DNA from: Cognatiyoonia sp965661665
GTDB taxonomy: Bacteria > Pseudomonadota > Alphaproteobacteria > Rhodobacterales > Rhodobacteraceae
Length of the DNA stretch: 34,162 nucleotides
Assembly (NCBI RefSeq): GCF_965661665.1
Contig: NZ_CBFIEO010000021.1
Span: forward strand, 1 to 34,162
Direction of reading: 5' to 3'
Shown: piece after piece, positions 26,273 to 32,982 of the stretch
How positions within the stretch are numbered: the stretch's first letter is position 1
How the letters are laid out: every line of letters starts with the position of its first letter
Notes under the pieces: generated by a model
Databases searched by the model: none
What the model saw: only the letters and a program-made list of their open reading frames with translations
What the model was told of the DNA's origin: nothing
Program-made: the position numbers and the translations under genes

Positions 26273-27654
26273 TCAATCTGCCCAAGGACCATGCTGTCCT
26301 TCCGAGCCATCAATATGAATAAATCCGTAGCACCCAAAATAGTCGCGCTGCCCTTGCATTATGTTCGTGGTGCCGCGTCCCGTGCGCATCGTGTCAAAAT
26401 AGGTCAGGCCGGAGGATAGGGCCGGCGTCGCCAATCCATGCAGCGCCGCCTGTGCAACGACGTGCCGCAAGTTGTCATGGGACTACTTCAAATGATCCGC
26501 GAAATATGGGGCGAACATCAGGTTCCGCGCGGGGTTATCGATGAGCGCCTCTGCCATGTCATCGAGCATCGCGGGACGGATATTGCAGCCTTCGCGCCAA
26601 ACTACCGCAATCACGCGCAGGGGCACGGACCATTCGAACTCCTCTGAGGCGGCCAACAACATACGGAAGCCCTGTGCATGGCAAAGAATCTTGCCTGCAA
26701 TGAGCCCCGCTTCCAAATGATAGAGGCTGATCGCGTCTTCGGACAGCTTTTGTGGCGTTGTGCCAAAAATTTCTTACCCTTAAAGCCTAATGTCTTTGCG
26801 GGCCGACATGTTGCGCGCGGCCACGGCCACCTCAATTACAGGCTCAGGTGCTGCCAAATGCTGGGCCTCGATTGCGGTCCAACGACCGGTGCCTTTCTGA
26901 CCCGCTTTATCGACAATGGGGTTTGGGGATCGAGGGCTTTTGCCACTTCGCCGGAAATCTCAACCAGATAAGACTGTAACAGACCGTCATTCTAGTTCAC
27001 AAAAGTGTCGCCAATCTCAAAAGCAGCCATTTCCGTATCATCACGCATGATGCCATAACTCTATGAAATCATTTGCATATCGACATACTCAATGCCGTTG
27101 TGAACCGCATTAACAAAATACCCAGCTCCATCTGGGCCCATCCAAGTGGCGCAGGGTTGGCTTTCGAACTTCGCACTGATCGCTTCAAAAATTGGTGCGA
27201 CCACATCCCACGACTTCTTTGGTCGACGACCCATGATCGATTTCTCATACCGTGCGCCTTTTTCGCCGCTTGACACGCCAACGCCAATGAATGGCACGCC
27301 GTCGAATTGCTTTGCCCGCGCGCGGGTCAGATGAAAGTCCACGTTGCCGGCATCAATGATCATATCTTCGGGGTCGAGTAGGGGGCGCAGTATCGCCTTC
27401 TGTTCATCAAGCGGTGCGCCGGAAAGAATCATGAGAATGATCGCTCGCTGGGGTTTCAAAGCGGCCACCAACTCCTCATGCAAAAACGTCGGTGTGATCC
27501 TATCCGCAAGATCGCCGGCTTCTTTTTCAAATGCTTTTGTGGCTTTCGGTTCGAGGTTCTAAACAGCGAATTTGAAGCCGTTTTCCGAAATATTGAGCGA
27601 CAATACAGACCCCATAGTGCCGAGGCCAATTAATCCAACGTTACACAGCGGCAT
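26273..27654 (-). pseudogene. gnd: 6-phosphogluconate dehydrogenase, multiply disrupted
   Basis: A collinear full-length relic of Gnd, the NADP-dependent oxidative decarboxylase of the pentose phosphate pathway. From the ATG at 27654: CNVGLIGLGTMGSVLSLNIS (dinucleotide fold), then LVAALKP, IIDAGNVDF, GARYEKSIM, WMGPDGAGYFVNAVHNGIEY, VDKAGQKGTGRWTAIEA, ASEEFEWSVPLRVIAVVWRE and the C-terminal NIMQGQRDYFGCYGF. I count six in-frame stop codons: the first at 27559-27561, others at 27061-27063, 26992-26994 and 26483-26485, and two close together near 26775-26795. A frameshift lies near 26914-26930. Several stops are one base from the expected Tyr, Glu or Trp. The gene cannot make a functional enzyme. 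Confidence 0.9.
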
Positions 27655-27754
27655 GCCAAAATACCTTTCTATCAAACAACTTGTCAAATGCCGCAAAAAC
27701 GTGATGTGAATTGGGTAATACCGGCCATCAGATTTCGCAATGCACGACCATTTA

Positions 27755-27786
27755 GAACAAAAAACCCCCGTGTGTTCACGGGGGTT
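27755..27786 (-). terminator. Intrinsic terminator after pseudoazurin gene
   Basis: On the minus strand, AACCCCCGTG and CACGGGGGTT form a perfect 10-bp stem around a 4-base loop, followed by TTTTGTTC. It lies about 25 bp beyond the pseudoazurin stop, at the expected distance. Confidence 0.85.
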
Positions 27787-27810
27787 ATTCGAATTGGGTG
27801 AGAGTGGCTA

Positions 27811-28296
27811 TTATAGCTCGAGCGCGTCGATCTCATCAAAGATTTCAGCCCAAACTTTCTTGGCCTGACCGCGCTGACGTACGCCTTTGGCATCCTCAAG
27901 ATTGTCCAGCGCGCCTTCGCCAGCCACGATAATGGCGGCAACCATACCAACGGTTTGGTGTGGTTTACATTGGTAGCCATAGAAGCCAGGTGTGTCGAAT
28001 GTGACTTCAACTTCGTCGTTGATTGCGCCTTCCCAGCCTTCAGTACCGGCAGGGATCATTTCGTCGATGGACTGGCTGTTATGACCACGATCGGTCGGCA
28101 GGAACTTCACAGTATCGCCAGGCTGAACAACCAAAACGCGCGGGCTGAACACCATACGCTGGCGTGGGTTGTCTGGGTTCTGGTTCAGCATTTCGACTTC
28201 GTGAACCGTACCACCGTGAGATTCAGCGATCACTGGACCCGCAACAACAACAGCTGCTGTCGCTGCAATCATCTGCCGTCTGTTGAGTTTGAACAT
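27811..28296 (-). CDS. Pseudoazurin (periplasmic blue copper protein)
   Basis: A 161-residue type I copper protein that carries electrons in the periplasm, typically to nitrite or nitrous oxide reductases or to peroxidases. The signal peptide is MFKLNRRQMIAATAAVVVAG, then PVIA before ESHG. The twin Arg hints at Tat export, but Sec export is equally possible. The copper ligands are His72 (RGHNSQ), Cys110, His113 and Met118 in CKPHQTVGM. The start ATG at 28296 follows CGGAGGAAG, so the longer in-frame opening to 28380 is rejected. It is slightly longer than typical pseudoazurins because of a C-terminal tail rich in acidic residues. No denitrification genes are in the window. It is divergent from aroQ across 533 bp. 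Confidence 0.93.
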   Translation of the reverse strand: MFKLNRRQMIAATAAVVVAGPVIAESHGGTVHEVEMLNQNPDNPRQRMVFSPRVLVVQPGDTVKFLPTDRGHNSQSIDEMIPAGTEGWEGAINDEVEVTFDTPGFYGYQCKPHQTVGMVAAIIVAGEGALDNLEDAKGVRQRGQAKKVWAEIFDEIDALEL

Positions 28297-28829
28297 TTTC
28301 TTCCTCCGGTTTTTTTGGAATGTCGTGCGCAGTTCAACGCGCAAGTTTTTGATGAGCTGCATGAATACCGAGTAACGCACGGTACAGTGCCAGAACGGAA
28401 TGGTAGTGATACGTCCTTGTGGGCATTGATGATCGTCTTGTGGTCGTTTCGTCTTCGGTTAAGTCGTAGATAGTCCAACGGCACAGAAGGACAAGTCACG
28501 GATTACGTAGTGAGTAAGGTTCCGGTCATGCCGATGACTGAAATCGGCGTTGTTTGTCGACATAAGGGGCCTAAAGTTGTGAATGCTTTACTACTTTTAC
28601 CGCTAGATAGATCGGGTCATAGACTAAAATATATTACATAATAAACCTTATGCGGATAATTGATGCCTAAAATCACGGTGCCCTTTCGCACGGACCAAGC
28701 TTAAGAGCATTCTGAACAACGCATCCGTATCAAAATGCACAGTGTTGTCTTGGAAACGCGTCCTTAAAAAACAACAAGTTGGTTTTCATTTCAGTTGAAA
28801 GATTCACCACATTAGTTAGTAGCTAAAGT
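28297..28829. other. Long divergent intergenic region (pseudoazurin / aroQ)
   Basis: This 533-bp stretch has no credible gene. It should contain divergent promoters, but I could not assign -35 and -10 boxes with confidence. It includes a 6-bp stem (GCCGAT / ATCGGC, 28530-28548) and an AT-rich stretch (about 28618-28655). I saw no clear FNR-type TTGAT-N4-ATCAA site. Confidence 0.5.
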
Positions 28830-29282
28830 ATGGCACTATCGATTTTAGTCTTGAACGGCCCAAATCTTAATCTTCTTGGGACACGTCAGCCTGACGTTTA
28901 CGGCGCAACAACCTTGGAACAGGTTGAAGACTTGTGCAGATCGGAAGCTGATGCCCTTAGTGTTTCTCTCGCCTTCGAACAATCCAATCATGAAGGCGTG
29001 CTCGTGGATGTAATCCAAGACGCAAAGTCGAAACATGACGGCATCGTTTTTAACGCCGGTGCCTACACGCATACGTCAATCGCCCTCGCCGATGCCATTG
29101 CGTCCGTCGAAATTCCGACGTTGGAGCTTCATGTGTCCAATGTTCACGCGCGTGAAGAGTTCCGTCAAAAGTCCTTTATGTCGACTGTCGTACTTGGCCA
29201 GATTTGCGGACTTGGGATAAACGGCTATCCCCTCGCCGTTCGTGCGATGGCGCAGTATTTGGAAGCACAGTCTAATCACTGA
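28830..29282 (+). CDS. aroQ: Type II 3-dehydroquinate dehydratase
   Basis: A 150-residue type II dehydroquinase that converts 3-dehydroquinate to 3-dehydroshikimate in the shikimate pathway. The N-terminal signature LVLNGPNLNLLGTRQPDVYG includes the catalytic Tyr24. Further active-site segments are QSNHEG, FNAGAYTHTSIALADAI and ELHVSNVHAREEFR, which contains the catalytic His and a substrate-binding Arg. The length is normal. The ribosome site before the ATG at 28830 is weak. The LuxR-type pseudogene begins at its stop codon, an arrangement I associate with roseobacters though I cannot verify it here. The gene is intact. Confidence 0.97.
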   Translation: MALSILVLNGPNLNLLGTRQPDVYGATTLEQVEDLCRSEADALSVSLAFEQSNHEGVLVDVIQDAKSKHDGIVFNAGAYTHTSIALADAIASVEIPTLELHVSNVHAREEFRQKSFMSTVVLGQICGLGINGYPLAVRAMAQYLEAQSNH

Positions 29283-29283
29283 T

Positions 29284-30030
29284 TTGGTCGCCGACCTGAG
29301 CCAGATCACCAATGTGCACTCTGATCAAGAACTTTGGCGCCTCCACGTCGATCGCATGGCCCGCTATGGCTTTGACCGCCTCCTTTACGGATACACGCGC
29401 TATCGGACACGCACGTCCCTCGGTGATCTGGAAGACATGGTGCTGTTCTCCAATCATACACGCGCCGACATGGACGGCTTCATGCAGCAAGGTCACTATC
29501 AGCAAGGTCCGATGGTGCGGTGGGCGCTTGAAAATGATGGTGCTTACAGTTGGCGCTGAATGGAAGATCTCGCCAAAGCGGAATTTTTGACTGACAACGA
29601 AAAACGCGTCGTGAAATTCAATCAAGAAAACGACGTCTGCGCTTGCTATACGGTGAGCTTTCGTTCCGTTTCGCACCGGACCAAGGGAGTAATCGCGCTC
29701 ACCGCGAAAGCGGGCATGTCACATAATGAGGTTGAGGCGGTTTGGGCCGAGCATGGGAATGAGTTGATGGCCGTCCTTAACGTCATGCAAATGAAACTGC
29801 ATACGCTCCGCTACTCTGGTGCGCGTCCACTGACCAAACGCCAGAGCGAGGTTCTGCAATGGGTCGGAGATGGAAAAACCATCCAAGATATCGCAATTCT
29901 GCTTGATCTGATCCCAGCAACGGTCGAAAAATACCTTCGACTGGCCCGTGAAGCCCTGGATGTGGACACAACTGCGCAAGCTCTATTGAAAGCGGCCTTC
30001 TCTAATCAGACGTTCATTCTCGACGTCTAA
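29284..30030 (+). pseudogene. LuxR-type regulator interrupted by one TGA
   Basis: One continuous frame encodes an autoinducer-binding-like domain and a LuxR helix-turn-helix, broken only by a TGA at 29557-29559 (YSWR, stop, MEDLAKAEFL). The first part has ITNVHSDQELW and MARYGFDRLLYGYTRYRT, and the end of this part is MVRWALENDGAYSW. The second part has ACYTVSFRSVS and, at the C-terminus, LTKRQSEVLQWVGDGKT plus IAILLDLIPATVEKYLRLAR. Similar roseobacter regulators are single proteins of about 245 residues. The start is probably TTG at 29284, with GTG at 29242 inside aroQ as an alternative. The 3-prime part could still be translated from the ATG at 29560. With a single lesion, loss looks recent. 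Confidence 0.78.
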
Positions 30031-30055
30031 AGGAAACTTTGACCGCTTTCTGGTG

Positions 30056-30074
30056 AAACCAATCGGGTTTTTTT
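30056..30074 (+). terminator. Weak terminator-like hairpin after luxR-type gene
   Basis: AAACC and GGTTT form a 5-bp stem around AATCG, running into seven T residues. It begins 25 bp after the stop. The stem is short, so efficiency is doubtful. Confidence 0.4.
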
Positions 30075-30119
30075 CAAAAAGGTAGCGAAAACCGTGCTTT
30101 TTTTAAACTAGGTTAAATG

Positions 30120-30330
30120 CGACGTTTTCTTTGTTCCGTGAGAAGTGGCCTGAGGCCTTGGAACAGCGGGTCGGACTCCTAGCGATTACTAGGCTAGCCG
30201 ATCCGCGTTGCCAAATTATTGGGGTTTTGGCCTTTTCCAGTTTGGCTAATGATCCGTGCGTTTGTCCCCATCCCTAAATGGATGCGCACTTATTATTAGG
30301 CACCGCGTTCTCCCGACGCGGTGCCAAATT
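30120..30330 (+). ncRNA. Candidate structured RNA with five consecutive stem-loops
   Basis: Non-coding interval between the convergent luxR-type gene and tsf. Stems seen by hand: TGTTCC/GGAACA (30132-30165) enclosing GGCC-TGA-GGCC; GCGGGTCGG/CCGATCCGC (30166-30206, one wobble) enclosing CCTAG/CTAGG; GCCAAA/TTTGGC (30210-30231); GTGCG/CGCAC (30256-30289) enclosing CATCC/GGATG; and GGCACCGCGT/ACGCGGTGCC (30299-30325). The first two stems abut. No ORF of interest covers the region. I found no convincing promoter, and the last hairpin lacks a strong T-run, so strand and boundaries are uncertain. It does not show tmRNA, RNase P or SRP RNA signatures that I know. Alternatives are a long 3-prime region with several terminators or a DNA-level element. 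Confidence 0.4.
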
Positions 30331-30356
30331 CGTTTCAGATACCCCTTTTTGCCAAT

Positions 30357-30385
30357 AAAAAGGCCCGCAGCAGTGGCTGCAGGCC
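30357..30385 (-). terminator. Intrinsic terminator of the rpsB-tsf operon
   Basis: On the minus strand, GGCCTGCAGC and GCTGCGGGCC pair over 10 bp (one wobble) around CACT, followed by five T residues. It lies 25 bp past the tsf stop. Confidence 0.85.
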
Positions 30386-30409
30386 CAATGATTTAAGGTG
30401 ATGCCAGCC

Positions 30410-31282
30410 TTACTGGTTCATTTTGGCAACTTCAGCGGCGAAATCCTCTTCGACAACTTCGATGCCTTCACCCTTTTCAAGGCGAACATACCCAATGATC
30501 TCAACACCTGCTTCCGCAGCGGCTTCGGCCACGGTCTGATCTGGGTTGATGACGAACGCCTGGTTCACCAATGTGACTTCAGACATGTACTTTTTCATGC
30601 GGCCAACAATCATCTTTTCGATGACCTGTTCTGGCTTTCCAGATTCGCGCGCGATGTCCATCTGAACCTGCTTTTCCTTCTCAACCACGGCTGGGTCGAG
30701 CGAACCTTCATTCAATGCAGCAGGGTTTGTCGCCGCGATGTGCATCGCAACCTGACGACCGAAGGCTTCGTTGTTGCCTTTGAGGCCAACCAGAACACCG
30801 ATGTTGCCCATGTCGGTTGTAGCCGCGTTGTGCACGTAAGTCACAACCTGATCCGCTTCCAAAGCAGCCATGCGGCGCACGCCCATGTTCTCACCAATGA
30901 TTGCAACAGCATCGGTGACTGTCTGCTCGACAGACTTGCCGTCCATGTCAGCCGCCTTTAGCGCTTCAACGTCATCAACAGTCAAAGCAACCTGTGCAAT
31001 GCCGGACACCATCTTCTGGAAGTCCGCGTTCTTCGCAACGAAGTCGGTTTCAGAGTTCACCTCAACAGCAACGCCTTTGTTGCCAGAAACCGCAACAGCG
31101 ACGAGGCCCTCAGCTGCCGTACGGCCGGATTTCTTAGCAGCTTTTGCAAGGCCCTTTGTCCGCAGCCAGTCAACCGCCGCTTCCATGTCTCCGTTGTTCT
31201 CAGTCAACGCTTTTTTTGCGTCCATCATGCCTGCGCCTGTGCTGTCGCGCAGTTGTTTCACCAATGCAGCGGTGATCGCCAT
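30410..31282 (-). CDS. tsf: Translation elongation factor Ts
   Basis: A 290-residue EF-Ts, the nucleotide exchange factor that regenerates EF-Tu-GTP. The N-terminal UBA-like part has LRDSTGAGMMDAKKAL, and the core has VNSETDFVAKN with the TDFV motif that inserts into EF-Tu. The length is usual. The start ATG at 31282 is preceded by GAGGAGAG. It follows rpsB with a 77-bp spacer holding a GC-rich hairpin and ends before a strong terminator. The rpsB-tsf order is conserved across bacteria. The gene is intact. Confidence 0.97.
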   Translation of the reverse strand: MAITAALVKQLRDSTGAGMMDAKKALTENNGDMEAAVDWLRTKGLAKAAKKSGRTAAEGLVAVAVSGNKGVAVEVNSETDFVAKNADFQKMVSGIAQVALTVDDVEALKAADMDGKSVEQTVTDAVAIIGENMGVRRMAALEADQVVTYVHNAATTDMGNIGVLVGLKGNNEAFGRQVAMHIAATNPAALNEGSLDPAVVEKEKQVQMDIARESGKPEQVIEKMIVGRMKKYMSEVTLVNQAFVINPDQTVAEAAAEAGVEIIGYVRLEKGEGIEVVEEDFAAEVAKMNQ

Positions 31283-31313
31283 GTCATCTCTCCTCAGAGG
31301 AATTCTTAGTCAT

Positions 31314-31337
31314 CCGGGCGGGGTGGCCCCTACCCGG
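31314..31337 (-). promoter_or_regulatory. GC-rich intercistronic hairpin between rpsB and tsf
   Basis: On the minus strand CCGGG-TA-GGGG-CCA-CCCC-G-CCCGG can fold into a stem of nine GC pairs with a small bulge. There is no T-run after it. It may protect the upstream mRNA end or reduce read-through into tsf. Confidence 0.55.
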
Positions 31338-31359
31338 CATCTTTTCAAAAGCGTCTGGC

Positions 31360-32157
31360 TTATTCAGCCGCTGGCGCGTCTTCTGCTGGGGCTTCTTCAG
31401 CCGCGGCCTCTGTAGGCAGCTCTTCACCGGCATCTTCCATTTCGCCAACATCGACGCCAGATGCACCAAGCTGTGCGGACATGCCGTCAAGTGCCGCGCG
31501 TGCCGCTAGATCGCAGTAAAGCGCGATCGCGCGTGCCGCGTCGTCGTTGCCTGGGATAACGTAGTCAACACCTTCAGGTGTGCAGTTTGTGTCAACAACA
31601 GCCACAACTGGGATGCCTAGTTTTTTGGCTTCAGCGATGGCCAGATCTTCTTTGTTCACGTCGATAACGAACAACAGGTCAGGTGTACCGCCCATATCAG
31701 CGATCCCGCCCAAAGACGCCTGCAGTTTGCCTTGCTCACGCTCCATGCCCAGACGCTCTTTCTTTGTCAGGCCAGCGAAACCGGTGGAAGCAGCTTCTTC
31801 AATCGCGCGCAGACGGCTGATTGACTGGGATACAGTCTGCCAGTTTGTCAGCGTGCCGCCCAACCAACGGTGGTTCATGTAGTACTGCGCAGACTTTTCT
31901 GCCGCTTCAGCGATGGGCTTTGCCGCCTGACGCTTTGTCCCAACAAACAAGATTCGACCGCCTTTTGCGACCGTCTCACGAATGACCTGCAACGCTTGGT
32001 CCAGCATTGGAACTGTTTGTGTCAGGTCCATGATGTGGATGCCGTTGCGGCTGCCGTAAATGTAATTTTGCATCTTTGGGTTCCAGCGCGCGGTCTGGTG
32101 GCCAAAGTGAACGCCAGCTTCAAGCAGCTGACGCATGGTAAACTCAGGAAGAGCCAT
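31360..32157 (-). CDS. rpsB: 30S ribosomal protein S2
   Basis: A 265-residue small-subunit ribosomal protein S2. Diagnostic segments are LLEAGVHFGHQTARWNPKM near the N-terminus, IYGSRNGIHIMDLTQT, NHRWLGGTLTNWQTV, DLLFVIDVNKEDLAIAEAKK and VDTNCTPEGVDYVIPGNDDA. The last 30 residues are rich in Ala, Glu and Pro (for example AAEEAPAEDAPAAE), a low-complexity tail seen in S2 proteins of related alphaproteobacteria. The start ATG at 32157 has AAGGA upstream. The gene is driven by the promoter at 32280-32308 through a structured leader of about 115 nt. Confidence 0.98.
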   Translation of the reverse strand: MALPEFTMRQLLEAGVHFGHQTARWNPKMQNYIYGSRNGIHIMDLTQTVPMLDQALQVIRETVAKGGRILFVGTKRQAAKPIAEAAEKSAQYYMNHRWLGGTLTNWQTVSQSISRLRAIEEAASTGFAGLTKKERLGMEREQGKLQASLGGIADMGGTPDLLFVIDVNKEDLAIAEAKKLGIPVVAVVDTNCTPEGVDYVIPGNDDAARAIALYCDLAARAALDGMSAQLGASGVDVGEMEDAGEELPTEAAAEEAPAEDAPAAE

Positions 32158-32189
32158 GTGTCTGTATCCTTTTCCGGTTTCAAGCCTCA

Positions 32190-32258
32190 GCGGGGGATCA
32201 ACCTATCTGATCAACCGGTGGATGCTTTGGGATGTATCCCCATCGCACCCTCCCCCGC
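32190..32258 (-). promoter_or_regulatory. Structured 5-prime leader of rpsB
   Basis: In the rpsB leader RNA, GCGGGGG (from 32252-32258) can pair with CCCCCGC (from 32190-32196). Between them GATG-GGGA-TACA-TCCC-AAAG-CATC (from 32221-32244) forms a nested hairpin. Two GGTTGATC copies lie in the remaining loop. S2 is known to repress its own operon through leader structure in other bacteria, so autoregulation is plausible here. I did not match it to a described motif. Confidence 0.5.
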
Positions 32259-32279
32259 CTGCGGGATTACGTACGGGGG

Positions 32280-32308
32280 GCTATATTGCCTTAATTGAGG
32301 GCTGGCAA
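32280..32308 (-). promoter_or_regulatory. Sigma-70 promoter of rpsB-tsf
   Basis: On the minus strand, TTGCCA (32303-32308) and TATAGC (32280-32285) are separated by exactly 17 bp. Transcription would start near 32273, giving a leader of about 115 nt before the rpsB ATG at 32157. Confidence 0.65.
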
Positions 32309-32883
32309 GCACTATATGCTTATGTTTCGGGCTTCCCAAGCAGGTACCAACGATTGCTCTATTGGTAGAGATCAGTGGTGCCTCAGCAATCCGGGTGTAG
32401 CCTTGACTGAAAAAGAACTCCTGCCCAACAACGTTGGCGTTTGTCGAAATGGCAGAAACGCTCTTTGGACCGGTGTGTGCTTCCGCCTACTCCAAAAGCT
32501 TTTCACCGATGTGTTGTCATCGGTACTTCCCAAAAATCGCGATAAGAGAGATGAATCGCGACTCCAAAGCGTCGTTTTGGAGTTTCATGATGGGACGAAA
32601 GATTGGATGCATGTCTTCCTCGATCGGTTCTGGTACGGCAGCCAAAACCTTTGAAATCATGACGCCTGCAGGCTCATCATTAATCAAATGCAATCGTTGT
32701 GTTTTTCCAAGAAAACACACTGTGATCGAGCTTGATTTGACAAACACCTGTTTCTGTCGCTGCTTCGTTTGAAGCAGCCATGGCCCCCTAGAAGGAGGAC
32801 ATCAAACCTTCGGTTTCGGTTAGTGCCATTTTTGCAATAACACCCGCGTCGAGGGGTGTCGCTGGTCGCAACTGAAGACTCAT
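32290..32883 (-). pseudogene. GNAT family N-acetyltransferase, multiply disrupted
   Basis: From the ATG at 32883 the frame reads SLQLRPATPLDAGVIAKMAL, a typical GNAT start, then hits a TAG (after GLMSSF). It continues to FSWKNTTIAFD and ends in TAA TGA TGA. After a frameshift near 32690-32700 a second frame gives NDEPAGVMISKVLAAVPEPI, then HPIFRPIMKLQNDALESRFI and SLIAIFGKYR. A TGA follows, in place of the usual acetyl-CoA loop Gly/Arg, then HIGEKLLE, another TAG, then AEAH and NANVVGQEFFFSQGYTRIAE, the C-terminal GNAT strand. At least three stops and a frameshift make it non-functional. It ends where the rpsB promoter begins. The ancestral substrate is unknown. Confidence 0.75.
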
Positions 32884-32982
32884 AAGAAACCTCTATCGCT
32901 TGTGGTCCCAATGTAGGGACTGACCCTATGAAACCACAAGGTAAGGGATTCCTGACTTCGACTCGATTAAGAACTGAAAATG

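Noticed and set aside
28297..28830. An FNR or NnrR site upstream of pseudoazurin
   Set aside because: TTGATGATCG and TTGATGCCTAAAATCA are the closest matches, but both have wrong spacing or half-sites.
30030..30356. Identification of the stem-loop region as tmRNA, RNase P RNA, SRP RNA or 6S RNA
   Set aside because: I saw no tag-peptide reading frame, no RNase P conserved core and no SRP GGAA-tetraloop motif. A single long 6S-type hairpin with paired ends is also not apparent, though 6S cannot be fully excluded without a model search.
30398..30961. A 187-codon plus-strand ORF opposite tsf
   Set aside because: It is the complement of the highly conserved EF-Ts coding sequence. Length alone is a codon-bias artefact.
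32340..32380. A tRNA-like stretch (GCTCTATTGGTAGAG) near the rpsB promoter
   Set aside because: It resembles a D-arm only. No acceptor, anticodon or T-arm pairing follows, and the minus strand reads as the end of the GNAT relic.
32295..32772. Plus-strand ORFs of 112-119 codons as possible novel genes
   Set aside because: They have no recognisable features and no ribosome site, and they lie antisense to the GNAT pseudogene, whose protein-level similarity explains the region.
1594..32883. General sequencing error as the explanation of all disrupted genes
   Set aside because: Core genes of comparable total length are flawless, and several lesions are nonsense substitutions or a deletion rather than homopolymer slips. 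Error remains possible for the DM13 gene and the single luxR stop.
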